Of a stretch of 64,000 nt of DNA, positions 8,488 to 17,411 are shown piece by piece (position 1 is the first letter of the stretch; the number at the start of each line of letters is the position of its first letter). The stretch comes from Novosphingobium sp. PP1Y (lineage in GTDB: Bacteria > Pseudomonadota > Alphaproteobacteria > Sphingomonadales > Sphingomonadaceae). A model generated the notes under the pieces. It was not told the DNA's origin. It was given only the letters and a program-made list of their open reading frames with translations, and did not search any database. The translations under genes were made by a program, and so were the position numbers. The stretch is taken from NCBI RefSeq assembly GCF_000253255.1, contig NC_015580.1:1147001-1211000 (forward strand), read 5' to 3'.

Positions 8488-9453
8488 ATGCAAAAAAGAC
8501 GGGGCGCAGACTTGGCTGTTCACATCGTCGGTTCGATCAACATCGACATCATTACATCGCTCGAACGCCTGCCCATTCCGGGCGAGACGGTTCTGGCCGG
8601 GGCGACCGCGCGTCTGCCCGGGGGGAAGGGCGCGAACCAGGCCGTGGCGGCCGCCCGCATGGGTGCGGCCACGCGCATGATCGGGGCTGTGGGTGAAGGC
8701 GATGCCGGGCGCTGGATGAAAGACCGGCTGGCGGCGGAAGGCATCGATATTTCCGGTGTCGAAGTCGTTCCCGGCGAAGAGACCGGAACCGCCTATATCG
8801 CTGTGGATGCCGAGGGCGAGAACCAGATCATCGTCGTCTCGGGCGCCAATGCGAGGCTCAAGGCACCTGCGCCGGTGGAAGAAGGTGTCCTGCTTTCACA
8901 ACTGGAAGTGCCGGTTGCCGCCCTGGCGCCGGTCTTCGCGCAGTCTCGGGCGGTCCGCATTCTCAACACGGCACCCGCCCTGCTCGAAGCGCGCTGTCTG
9001 TTCGATCTTGTCGATATTCTCGTCCTTAACGAGCATGAGCTGGGTGTCTACGTCCCGTCGACGGGAGAGCCGCCCTCGCACGAAGGAATCGTTGCGCGGG
9101 CCCGGGATTTGCTGGCGCGGGCAGATCAGGCGATCGTCGTTACGCTGGGGGCCAACGGCGCGCTTGCGATACGGCGGGATTCGTATCGCCACATTCCGGC
9201 CGTGCCGGTCATTTCCGTCGACACCATCGGCGCGGGCGACTGCTTCTGCGGCGCACTGGCGGCGCTGCTCGATGAAGGCAGGCGCCTCGAAGAAGCCTTG
9301 CCCATCGCCAGCGCGGCGGCGGCCCTGTGCACTCTCGGCCGCGGCGCGGTCCCTTCGATGCCTGCGCGCGGGGCGGTGTTCGACCTGCTTTCCGGTTCGG
9401 CAACAGAACATGCGCTGCCAATCAAGAACCCGGCGGCCGCTTCCCTAAGCTGA
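8488..9453 (+). CDS. PfkB-family sugar kinase, ribokinase-like
   Basis: This protein of about 321 residues matches ribokinase. It has VGSINIDI at the N terminus, GGKGANQAVAAARMG for sugar binding, LNEHE, and the C-terminal anion-hole and base motif DTIGAGDCF. It would phosphorylate a pentose, perhaps released from a nucleoside-like substrate; no nucleosidase is visible nearby. ATG 8488 is the best start, although TTG 8512 lies closer to the first conserved strand. The flavin monooxygenase follows within about 40 bases. Confidence 0.85.
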   Translation: MQKRRGADLAVHIVGSINIDIITSLERLPIPGETVLAGATARLPGGKGANQAVAAARMGAATRMIGAVGEGDAGRWMKDRLAAEGIDISGVEVVPGEETGTAYIAVDAEGENQIIVVSGANARLKAPAPVEEGVLLSQLEVPVAALAPVFAQSRAVRILNTAPALLEARCLFDLVDILVLNEHELGVYVPSTGEPPSHEGIVARARDLLARADQAIVVTLGANGALAIRRDSYRHIPAVPVISVDTIGAGDCFCGALAALLDEGRRLEEALPIASAAAALCTLGRGAVPSMPARGAVFDLLSGSATEHALPIKNPAAASLS

Positions 9454-9491
9454 TCCAACATCGACCAGACGCGGATCGGGAGTCCTTGAGT

Positions 9492-10616
9492 ATGACACAG
9501 TTCGAGCCCACGCCCTTCGATATTCCGTCCGACAGCGGCGGCAAGGACCTCGGCATTTTCCTGCCGATCGCGAATGGCGGGTGGATCCTCTCTAAGAACA
9601 AGCCCGAACTCGATGGCTCCTATGCCTACAACCGCAACTGCGCCATCCTCGCCGAGGAGGCTGGGCTGGACTTCATCATGTCGATGTCGAAATTCCGCGG
9701 TTACGGCGGTGAGACGCATCACTGGAACAGCTCGCTCGATCCGGTCGTGCTAATGGCCGCGCTGGCGGAGGTGACAAGCAAGGTAAAGGTCTGGACCACG
9801 GTCCACACGATCCTGCAGAACCCGGCGGTCGTCGCCAAGATGATGGCCACGCTCGACCAGGTGTCGAAGGGCCGCAGCGGCCTCAACGTCGTCACCGGCT
9901 CCTACAAGGGGGAGTTCGCGCAGATGGGGGCATGGCCTGAAGGTGTCGACCATGACGGTCGCTACGATCTCGCCAAGGAATGGGTCACCGCGATCAAGCG
10001 CCTCTGGCGCGAGGACTCGGTGACGATGGACGGCAAGTATTTCCAGCTCGATGACTGCGAATCCTGGCCCAAGCCGGAAAGGCGGCCCTTTCTCGTCTGC
10101 GCCGGCTCTTCGAAAAAAGGCATGCATTTCACGTCCGAGGAGATGGACGCGATCTTCCTGAGCGGCGGCAATCCGGAAGAACTTGCCGAAGCGAGCCACG
10201 CGGCCAAGGCGGACGCAGCGGCGATGGGTCGGTATGTGCGCACCTATTCGATGATGACGGTCCTGCTAGCCGATACCGATGAGGAAGCCGAAGCGACCGC
10301 CAGGCATTATGCCGCGGGCTTCGATGAGGGCGCAATGCACGGCATGATGCGCGCTTACGGCTTCCTCGATGCCGAGATCGGCAAGGAAAACGCCTTCACC
10401 AAAAAGGCCCGCTCCAGTTTCATGTCCGCGCATGTCGCGGGTTCGTCGCAGACCGTGATCGACCGGCTGACCGAACTTTTCGAAGTGTCGCAGACCGATG
10501 GTCTCATGCTGATCTTCCCCGATTACATGACCGGCATTCCCAAATTCGGCCAGGAGGTGCTGCCCGTCCTGCGTGAGCGATTTCCCGGCAAGGTGAAGGT
10601 CGGGAGTCATGGCTGA
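9492..10616 (+). CDS. RutA-like flavin-dependent (LLM class) monooxygenase
   Basis: This 374-residue protein is a bacterial luciferase-type TIM barrel with strong local similarity to pyrimidine monooxygenase RutA: GIFLPIANGGWI, MSMSKFRGYGGET, TLDQVSKGRSGLNVVTG and LIFPDYMTGI correspond to conserved RutA blocks. RutA opens the uracil ring using FMN and oxygen. A related N-heterocycle or amide could be the substrate here. It needs a flavin reductase, and none is evident in the window. It overlaps the next gene, a RutB-like hydrolase, by 8 bases. Confidence 0.82.
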   Translation: MTQFEPTPFDIPSDSGGKDLGIFLPIANGGWILSKNKPELDGSYAYNRNCAILAEEAGLDFIMSMSKFRGYGGETHHWNSSLDPVVLMAALAEVTSKVKVWTTVHTILQNPAVVAKMMATLDQVSKGRSGLNVVTGSYKGEFAQMGAWPEGVDHDGRYDLAKEWVTAIKRLWREDSVTMDGKYFQLDDCESWPKPERRPFLVCAGSSKKGMHFTSEEMDAIFLSGGNPEELAEASHAAKADAAAMGRYVRTYSMMTVLLADTDEEAEATARHYAAGFDEGAMHGMMRAYGFLDAEIGKENAFTKKARSSFMSAHVAGSSQTVIDRLTELFEVSQTDGLMLIFPDYMTGIPKFGQEVLPVLRERFPGKVKVGSHG

Positions 10617-11259
10617 AGTGCTCGACCTGCCGCATGTCGCTGCGGGGAATCTCGAGGTGATGCTGCCCCCGGCGAGCACGGCGCTCGTCGTGGTGGACAT
10701 CCAGAAAGACTTTGCCGCAGCTGACGGACTGGCCGGCACGTTCGGGGTCGACCTGGAACCGATCGAAATGGTTATCGACCGGATCGAGGCCCTGATCGCT
10801 GCGGCGCGCAAGGCGGGTGTGACGGTCGCCTTCATGCGCGTGGTAACCCGGCCCGAGACCGATTCAACCGCTTTGAAGACCTTGATGGCCCGCCGGGGCA
10901 GTGCCGGAGGCGAGGCGATCTGCCGCGCCGATCACCCGGGCGCCGATTATTATCGGTTGTATCCCGAAGCCGGGGATATCGAGATCGAGAAATTGCTGTT
11001 CGACAGTTTCCACGGGACCGACTTTGACGACCAGCTCAAGGTGCGAGGGATCGAAACCCTGGTGATGACCGGCGTCACTACCGAATGCTGCGTCGATTCC
11101 ACTGCACGGGGGGCATTTCATCGCGGTTACAACGTTTTCGTCGTTTCGGACGCCTGCGCCGCCTATGAGCCGGATCTGCACATCGCCTCGCTCAAGGTGA
11201 TGCAGAAGAACCTGGCCTTGCTGACGACCTGCAGTGACCTGGTGGAGGCCTGGTCTTGA
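10609..11259 (+). CDS. Isochorismatase-family hydrolase, RutB-like
   Basis: This 216-residue protein has D30 in VVVDIQKDF, K128 in EIEKLLFDSF and the nucleophile in TTECCVDST (C161 by alignment with related enzymes). In the uracil (Rut) pathway RutB hydrolyses the ureidoacrylate made by RutA. The gene pair here repeats that order and overlaps by 8 bases, so a matched two-step ring opening and hydrolysis is a reasonable inference. Its stop overlaps the TTG start of the MFS transporter. Confidence 0.85.
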   Translation: MAEVLDLPHVAAGNLEVMLPPASTALVVVDIQKDFAAADGLAGTFGVDLEPIEMVIDRIEALIAAARKAGVTVAFMRVVTRPETDSTALKTLMARRGSAGGEAICRADHPGADYYRLYPEAGDIEIEKLLFDSFHGTDFDDQLKVRGIETLVMTGVTTECCVDSTARGAFHRGYNVFVVSDACAAYEPDLHIASLKVMQKNLALLTTCSDLVEAWS

Positions 11260-12512
11260 ACCGCGGCGGCCAGCGCGGACAGGGGTTCGCGATAGGCTCG
11301 CCAGCCGGCGTCCTGGCCGCTTGCACCCTTGGAAATTCCGTCAGCGTCACACCTGCGGTCCATGCCGTCTTCGGCCTGTTCTTGGTGCCGCTGTCAGAGG
11401 AGTTCGGCTGGGCCCGCGCGAGCATATCCGGAGTGCTTGGGGTGCTCGCTCTGGTCGGCGCAGTGAGCTATCCGATGATCGGGCGTTATGTCGACCGGCA
11501 CGGAGCGCGGCGCACGCTGCTTAGCGGGATCTTCGGGCTTGCGATCTCGATCGCGGCGCTGTCATTCACGGGCGGCAGTCTGGTCCGGTTCTATGCCACC
11601 TTCGCGGTCCTTGCCGTTTTCGGCGCTATGGCTGGTACGCCGATTTTCCAGAAAGTGATCGCCGACTGGTTCGAGCAGAACCGGGGCACGGCGCTGGGCG
11701 TAAGCGCTGGCGGCGGATGCGGGCTCGGTTCGGTAGTTCTTCCGGTCCTTGCCGCCGTGCTGGTTCAGGCCTGGGGCTGGCGCGCCGGATATCTGGGTAT
11801 CAGCGGTTTCATGATGGTGATCGCCTTCCCGCTCCTATGGTTGCTGCTGCGCGATCGCAACGCGGGCGGGAATCTTGAGCAAGCGCCGGAGCGTGACGGA
11901 CTGACGCTTGGCGAGGCGGCGCAGACGCCGTCGTTCTGGCTGGTCCTCATCGCTCTGGCGGCCGGGGCAGGCGGGACAACGGCCGTATTCAGCCATGTCG
12001 TCCCGATCCTGAGCGATCGCGGCTTCTCGGTTGCTACCGGGACCGCGGTCGTCAGCGTTTTCGCGCTCGTCACCTCGGGCTGGCAGATCGCCACTGGGCG
12101 CATCATGGATCGAATCCAGACCCCGCGGGTAGCGGTGCCGATGTACCTCATGGCGGTCGTCGGTCTTGTCATGCTCGAAACCGGGCAGGGGATGCCGCAG
12201 CTGATCTTGGGCGGGGCGTTGCTGGGGGTCGGGCTGGGCGGACAGTTTGGCGCCTTGCCCTACTTCATCGCCCGGTATTTCGGCGTGCGGCATTTCGGCT
12301 CTATCATTGGAGCGATGTATTCGGCGGTGATTGCGGCGCAGGGGACGACGCCGATCCTGCTCGATGCCGTTTACGATGCACAGCATTCCTATCGCATCGC
12401 GCTCATCGGGGTCGGCGGCGCGCTCGTCGCAGGCGCGCTGCTGCTCACCCTGCTGCCACGCTACATCCGCTCGGGGCAATCGACCGAGGGCCTGATGGTC
12501 GCGGGCCACTGA
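11256..12512 (+). CDS. MFS transporter (oxalate/formate antiporter-like)
   Basis: This 418-residue protein has about 12 membrane segments. The cytoplasmic loop signature GRYVDRHGARR lies between helices 2 and 3, and the second half repeats a related loop at GRIMDRIQTPR. It resembles monocarboxylate and oxalate:formate antiporter-type carriers, so a small organic acid or ring-cleavage product is a plausible substrate. The TTG start overlaps the upstream stop. The position directly after the RutA/B-like pair suggests import of their substrate or export of a product. Confidence 0.85.
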   Translation: MNRGGQRGQGFAIGSPAGVLAACTLGNSVSVTPAVHAVFGLFLVPLSEEFGWARASISGVLGVLALVGAVSYPMIGRYVDRHGARRTLLSGIFGLAISIAALSFTGGSLVRFYATFAVLAVFGAMAGTPIFQKVIADWFEQNRGTALGVSAGGGCGLGSVVLPVLAAVLVQAWGWRAGYLGISGFMMVIAFPLLWLLLRDRNAGGNLEQAPERDGLTLGEAAQTPSFWLVLIALAAGAGGTTAVFSHVVPILSDRGFSVATGTAVVSVFALVTSGWQIATGRIMDRIQTPRVAVPMYLMAVVGLVMLETGQGMPQLILGGALLGVGLGGQFGALPYFIARYFGVRHFGSIIGAMYSAVIAAQGTTPILLDAVYDAQHSYRIALIGVGGALVAGALLLTLLPRYIRSGQSTEGLMVAGH

Positions 12513-12545
12513 TCATGCACGAAACCAGAATTTGGGGAGGCCGGT

Positions 12546-13952
12546 TTGGCTGACTATTGCGAGAACGAACTGGCCGCCGCAGGGGGCTTCGCCGATCCTG
12601 CCAGCGCGCCTTATGCGGTGAGCGAAGAAGAGCGCGCCGCGATCGCCGCTGCCATCGATGCGGACGAACTCGTCGAACTAGCCCTGACCCTCGGCAATAT
12701 TCCCAGTCGCTCGCGCGAGGAACTGGCGGCAGCCGAATTCGTGCACGACTGGATGGCGCAGGAGGGCTTTCGCCCGCGCAAGGTCGGCGCAACGCCTGAG
12801 CGGCCGAACGTCATCGGTGAATACGGCGGCAACGGGCGCGGGGCGAACCTGCTGTTCACGGCGCATCTCGATACCGAGAGTCCCAGCGGAATGCGCGAAC
12901 ACGACAAGTTCCGCTACCGCGAGAGTACGCTGGCCGATCCGGAATGGACGAAGTGCTGGGTCGATGAGGAAGGGCGGCTGCGCGGTTATCCGATCTCCAA
13001 CGATCGCGGGCCGATGTCCTGCTTCCTCATCGCCGCCAAGGCGCTGCGCAAGGCGGGTATCGGGCTGGCCGGGAAGACCTGGCTTACGGCCTGTCCGGGT
13101 GAGATCGGTCCTGAACCGATCGAGGAATTCACAGGCATCGACTGGAACGGAAAGGACATCGGCGCGCATTACCTGTTCCATCATGGCGGCGTGGCGCCCG
13201 ACTATGCGATTGCCGCTGAAGGCACCGATTACGGCCTGACCTGGCAGGGCTGCGGCTATGCGCTGTTCCGGGTCCGCATATTCGGCCAGGGTGTGTTCTC
13301 GCCGATTCTCGATGCGCCTGAGGATGCGCGGGCTCATCCCAACCCGATCTACCGCCTTGGCCCTGTAATCGATGCGCTTCATGCTTGGGGGCTGGACTTC
13401 GAACGCAGGAGCCGGTTGGAGACCGATAGCGGTGCCATCGCGCCCAAGGTCCAGATCGCGTCGGTGCGCGGCGGAATGCCAATCGACTTCGGGGCAGGCA
13501 CCGAAGTCTGCGCGCTCTATATCGACGTCTCGCTCAACCCCAGGCAGAAGGCGGCGGACGCCTATCACGGCATCGTCGAGGCCATGCGCGGGGTCGCGGG
13601 CCAGGACTTCGATGTCGAGCCTGTTGTCGTGCGCCATGGTTTCGAGGCCCGCCCGGACGAAGTCGCTCCGCTTGTCGGTGCGGTCGATGCCGCCACCAGG
13701 CTGGCCCGCGGAGCGCCGCTGGAGCCCGCACATCCGGTCTATTCGAGCATGTGGCGCGATCACAATGTGTTCAACATGCACCGCGTTCCGGCAGTCACCA
13801 CCGGCATGCCGCGCTGGCGGCCGACGCGCGATGACATGGCCTCCAGCGCGCTCGTTTATGCGCTGACGATGCTGGCGGTTTGCGGCCGTGGCGATGCGCC
13901 TGGACAGATTGCCGGGATATCCAGCGTGTACGGTAACGATACGCCTTTCTGA
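12546..13952 (+). CDS. M20-family metallohydrolase
   Basis: This 468-residue protein has the M20 metal-site signature LLFTAHLDTESP (His and Asp ligands) and the ISNDRGPMSCFL segment matching the second ligand region; TACPGEIGPEPIEEF takes the place of the usual Gly-Glu-Glu catalytic site and is divergent. Relatives include ArgE, DapE, carboxypeptidase G2 and N-carbamoyl-amino-acid hydrolases. An acyl-amino acid or carbamoyl substrate would suit this cluster. The TTG start is supported by a strong GGGGAGG ribosome site five bases upstream. Confidence 0.82.
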   Translation: MADYCENELAAAGGFADPASAPYAVSEEERAAIAAAIDADELVELALTLGNIPSRSREELAAAEFVHDWMAQEGFRPRKVGATPERPNVIGEYGGNGRGANLLFTAHLDTESPSGMREHDKFRYRESTLADPEWTKCWVDEEGRLRGYPISNDRGPMSCFLIAAKALRKAGIGLAGKTWLTACPGEIGPEPIEEFTGIDWNGKDIGAHYLFHHGGVAPDYAIAAEGTDYGLTWQGCGYALFRVRIFGQGVFSPILDAPEDARAHPNPIYRLGPVIDALHAWGLDFERRSRLETDSGAIAPKVQIASVRGGMPIDFGAGTEVCALYIDVSLNPRQKAADAYHGIVEAMRGVAGQDFDVEPVVVRHGFEARPDEVAPLVGAVDAATRLARGAPLEPAHPVYSSMWRDHNVFNMHRVPAVTTGMPRWRPTRDDMASSALVYALTMLAVCGRGDAPGQIAGISSVYGNDTPF

Positions 13953-14045
13953 CCGGGTGAAATGCCCCTTGCCGGTAGCCTAAACGCTGGATAAACCTTG
14001 CAGAAAGGTCGCCAGAGTTAAGAAGCGTTCATAGCCCGGGACAGG

Positions 14046-16466
14046 GTGCCACCAGCTTATCGGGTGGTCCTCGCTTTGCGCATAACAACGAACGTCTATC
14101 CCAAGGAACAGCGCCGTGACGCGTGGCGATTTGCGCTCAAGCGCCTGTCGCTCACGCTCGACGAGGTAGATGAGGCGACGCTCTATGGTGAGTTGATCCA
14201 ATTCCGCTCCAGCACCAATATCGACTTCATTCGTGTCACCGGCACGCCGCAGTCCTGGTCGATCGACTTTCGCGAGCAGCCGCAGACCTACTGGCTGGCG
14301 ATTATTCTCGACGGTAGTGCGACGATGCGCGACGCGCAGCAGGAAATCCGGCTCGGCGACGGCGAGATGATCTGTGGCAAAGGCGATTCACCGGTGCATC
14401 TGTCATTCGCGGGCGATAACCGCAGCCTGATCGTGCAGGTGCCGCACAGTGAGTTGTCAATGCGGTTGAAGACGCCAATCGGCGGCGCACCGCGCAAGAT
14501 CGCGACGGATACCGGCACTGCGCGCGTCTTTGCCGGGATGCTTCGTTCGCTTGCGGACACGATCTCGGACATCACCACCGACCAGGCGCGGCCGATTGAA
14601 CTGGCGTTCCCCGAATTCCTCGTCACCAGCCTGCTAGACAACGCGCCGGCAAAGGCATTGGGCGGCGCGGCAGGCATGCGTGCGGCACTGTTGGAACGCA
14701 TTTTCCAGACGATCGAGATCCGCCTGTCCGACCCCGATCTCAATTACCAGCAGGTTGCCGCGGAGCACGGGATTTCGCCGCGCTATCTCCAGAAGTTGTT
14801 CGAATCGATCAGCGATTCCTTCGGCCATTACGTCAAGGTGCGGCGCCTTGAGCGCTGCCGCCTCGACTTGCGCAGCCCGCTTCATGTGCAGAAGTCGATT
14901 TCGGACATCCTGTTCGAATGGGGCTTCAACGATTCTGCTTCGTTCAGCCGGGCCTTTCGCGAACAGTACGGCATCTCGCCGCGCGAATATCGCAAGGCCC
15001 AGTCACAGGAGCAGGAGGCGGTAGAGCTGCTCCGGCGCGGCCGTCCGGCCCGCGGTGAACGCAGTGCGGCAAAGCAGGACAGTTCCGGCGAAGAAAAGCT
15101 GGTCGATGCTGCCGAGGAGCCGGACCCCCGACGCGAGCCCGACAAGGACGCGGACGGCGAGGAGGAGGGGGCGTCAGCTCCCGCTCTCGATGCCGCGCAG
15201 TTCCTGCCCGACGGCCAGCCGGTCCGCCATCACCATCTTCCGGCCTCGCCCGAAACAGTGCATTGGGGTTATCTCAGCAAGGACCTGAAGCCAGCGCTTC
15301 ACGTCCGCTCGGGCGATTTCATCACTATCGAGACGTTGACCCATCACGCCAACGACGATCCCGAGCGCATGGTTCACGGCGATCCGGGCGCGGAAAGCGT
15401 CTACCACTGGGATGAGCACGGCAAGGCGGTTGACCGGCGCGGCGCAGGCCCGATGGATGCCAGCGCCTTCGGCCGCGGGCCGGGCGAGGGGTTCGGCGTT
15501 CACATCTGCACCGGTCCCATTGCGATCGAGGGCGCCATGCCGGGCGACCTCGTGGAAGTACGCATTCTCGATCTCAAGCCCCGTCCCAGCGGCAACCCGC
15601 GCTTTGCAGGCAAGTGTTTCGGCAGCAATGCCGCGACTTACTGGGGCTTCCACTACCAGGACCTGCTGACCGAGCCGAAGAAGCGCGAAGTCATCACGAT
15701 CTACGAGGTCGAGGCGACCGGCGCGCGCACGCCCACGGCCCACGCCGTCTACCAGTATCGCTGGACTGAACAGGTCGATCCCTCCGGCATTGCCCATAGC
15801 CGCTATGACTATCCGGGCGTCCCTGTCGATCCCGCGACGATCGAGCGCAATTACGACGTCCTGCGAAATGTCGAGATCCCGATCCGCCCGCACTTCGGCG
15901 TGATCGCAGTCGCACCTGCCTATGGTGGACTGGTGGATTCGGTCCCTCCGGCTTCATTCGGCGGTAATCTCGATAACTGGCGCACCGGCCCGGGCGCGCG
16001 CGTCTTCCTGCCGGTACAGGTAGCCGGGGCATTGCTCTCGCTTGGCGATCCGCATGCTTCGCAAGGCGATAGCGAACTGTGCGGCACGGCTATCGAATGC
16101 TCGATGACCGGATTGATCCAGGTCGTCCACCACAAGGCCTCGGGCCTTATCGAGCAGTTGAAGGATGTCGATTACCCGCTGATCGAGACCGAGACCGAGT
16201 GGGTGGTCATGGGCTTCAGCCACCCAGATTACCTCAAGGAACTGGGCGAAGACGCGCAGAGCGAGGTGTACAAGCAGTCCTCGATCGATTCCGCGATGCG
16301 CGACGCATTCCGCAAGGCCCGCCGTTTCCTGATGACGGCCAAGCAGCTCAGCGAGGACGAGGCGATATCGCTGCTATCGGTAGGTGTCGATTTCGGTGTG
16401 AGCCAGGTGGTAAACGGAAACTTCGGCGTACATGCGGTGATCCGCAAGGCACTGTTCACCAGCTGA
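14046..16466 (+). CDS. Fusion: AraC-family regulator joined to acetamidase/formamidase
   Basis: This 806-residue protein is one continuous frame. Residues 1-200 resemble an AraC-type ligand-binding domain (QPQTYWLAIILDGSA, GDGEMICG). Residues 217-317 are a full AraC/XylS DNA-binding domain with two helix-turn-helix units and the ending GISPREYRKA. Residues 320-390 form a charged, acidic linker. Residues 395-806 form a complete acetamidase/formamidase (FmdA/AmdA) domain, with the block SPETVHWGYLS, SGDFI and LGDPHASQGDSE. The separate acetamidase at 17412-18506 is a clear relative. The start is GTG; 14064 is an alternative. No stop or frameshift separates the halves. A DNA-bound amidase that senses its own substrate is a possible, untested role. 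Confidence 0.85.
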   Translation: MPPAYRVVLALRITTNVYPKEQRRDAWRFALKRLSLTLDEVDEATLYGELIQFRSSTNIDFIRVTGTPQSWSIDFREQPQTYWLAIILDGSATMRDAQQEIRLGDGEMICGKGDSPVHLSFAGDNRSLIVQVPHSELSMRLKTPIGGAPRKIATDTGTARVFAGMLRSLADTISDITTDQARPIELAFPEFLVTSLLDNAPAKALGGAAGMRAALLERIFQTIEIRLSDPDLNYQQVAAEHGISPRYLQKLFESISDSFGHYVKVRRLERCRLDLRSPLHVQKSISDILFEWGFNDSASFSRAFREQYGISPREYRKAQSQEQEAVELLRRGRPARGERSAAKQDSSGEEKLVDAAEEPDPRREPDKDADGEEEGASAPALDAAQFLPDGQPVRHHHLPASPETVHWGYLSKDLKPALHVRSGDFITIETLTHHANDDPERMVHGDPGAESVYHWDEHGKAVDRRGAGPMDASAFGRGPGEGFGVHICTGPIAIEGAMPGDLVEVRILDLKPRPSGNPRFAGKCFGSNAATYWGFHYQDLLTEPKKREVITIYEVEATGARTPTAHAVYQYRWTEQVDPSGIAHSRYDYPGVPVDPATIERNYDVLRNVEIPIRPHFGVIAVAPAYGGLVDSVPPASFGGNLDNWRTGPGARVFLPVQVAGALLSLGDPHASQGDSELCGTAIECSMTGLIQVVHHKASGLIEQLKDVDYPLIETETEWVVMGFSHPDYLKELGEDAQSEVYKQSSIDSAMRDAFRKARRFLMTAKQLSEDEAISLLSVGVDFGVSQVVNGNFGVHAVIRKALFTS

Positions 16467-16473
16467 GGTCGCT

Positions 16474-16506
16474 CGTCACCCCGTCGGCATTGGCGACGGA
16501 GTGACG
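16474..16506. terminator. Bidirectional hairpin after the AraC-amidase fusion gene
   Basis: CGTCACCCCGTCG (16474-16486) pairs with CGACGGAGTGACG (16494-16506) with one mismatch across a 7-base loop. It lies between two convergent genes and can serve both. No clear T-run is present. Confidence 0.55.
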
Positions 16507-16514
16507 GAAGTGGA

Positions 16515-17327
16515 TCAGAAGGGGCGGTCGCCTGCGACCGTAACGCGGAAGCCTGAGCGCACTTCCGGAAAGTAGTCCCACACCGCGAAATGCTGGGTAC
16601 AGCGGTTATCCCAGAACGCGATCGAGTGAGGCTCCCACCGGAAGCGCACATGGAAGTTGGCGTTCTTGATGTGCTCGTACAGGAAGCCGAGCACCGCATC
16701 GCTTTCCTCCAGTGAAAGCCCGTTGATGCGCGTGGTGTAGGAGGAGTTCACGAAGAGCAGCTTGCGCCCTGTCACGGGATGGGTGCGGATGACCGGGTGG
16801 CTGTTGCATTCGTAGGTTTTCTGGATGTCCGGAAACAGCGCCTTGTAGACCGGGTTCGCATCGTGGACCGCGCTCAGCGGTTCGAGAAACGCCTTCATCG
16901 GTTCTGACAGGCCTTCGTAGGCGGCGTACATGCTGGCGAAAAGGGTATCGCCCCCGGTCTCGGGCAGGGTGTGCATGTAGAGGATCGAGCCCATCGGCGG
17001 TTCGGGATCGCACGAGAGGTCGGAATGCCACTTCTCGCCGGCGACGAACTTGCTGTTTTCGTCGGCATGGATGGCGACCACTTCGGGGTGATCGTCCAGC
17101 CCCTTCACGGCAGAATGCATGTGCAGCTTGCCGAAGGCGCGGCCGAAGGCCTTGTGCGCTTCGTGGTCGATCCGCTGGTCGCGGAAGAAGACGACCTGAT
17201 GCTTCATCAGGGCATCGTGGATTTCCGCGAAGGCCTGGTTGCCCAGCGGTTCTCGCAAGTCGATGCCGAAGATCTCGGCGCCGATCCGCTTGGTCATCGG
17301 GCGCACCTCGATCATTTCATACCCCAT
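16515..17327 (-). CDS. TauD/TfdA-family Fe(II)/2-oxoglutarate dioxygenase
   Basis: This 270-residue protein has the iron-binding motif H101-S-D103 (EKWHSDLS), the distal H246 (CTQHFAVWDYF) and the following arginines for 2-oxoglutarate. Length and layout match taurine and 2,4-D dioxygenases. The ATG at 17327 is preceded by AGGAAAG and begins the conserved N-terminal strand; the frame upstream to 17393 is not conserved. It lies last in a minus-strand set after the acetamidase. Confidence 0.88.
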   Translation of the reverse strand: MGYEMIEVRPMTKRIGAEIFGIDLREPLGNQAFAEIHDALMKHQVVFFRDQRIDHEAHKAFGRAFGKLHMHSAVKGLDDHPEVVAIHADENSKFVAGEKWHSDLSCDPEPPMGSILYMHTLPETGGDTLFASMYAAYEGLSEPMKAFLEPLSAVHDANPVYKALFPDIQKTYECNSHPVIRTHPVTGRKLLFVNSSYTTRINGLSLEESDAVLGFLYEHIKNANFHVRFRWEPHSIAFWDNRCTQHFAVWDYFPEVRSGFRVTVAGDRPF

Positions 17328-17411
17328 CGTCCACTTTCCTTCGTCATCAGAAGCAACAGGCGTGTGCCGGACGGTTGGGAACGCCCGGCACACTCTCGGT
17401 AATCGGCATGT

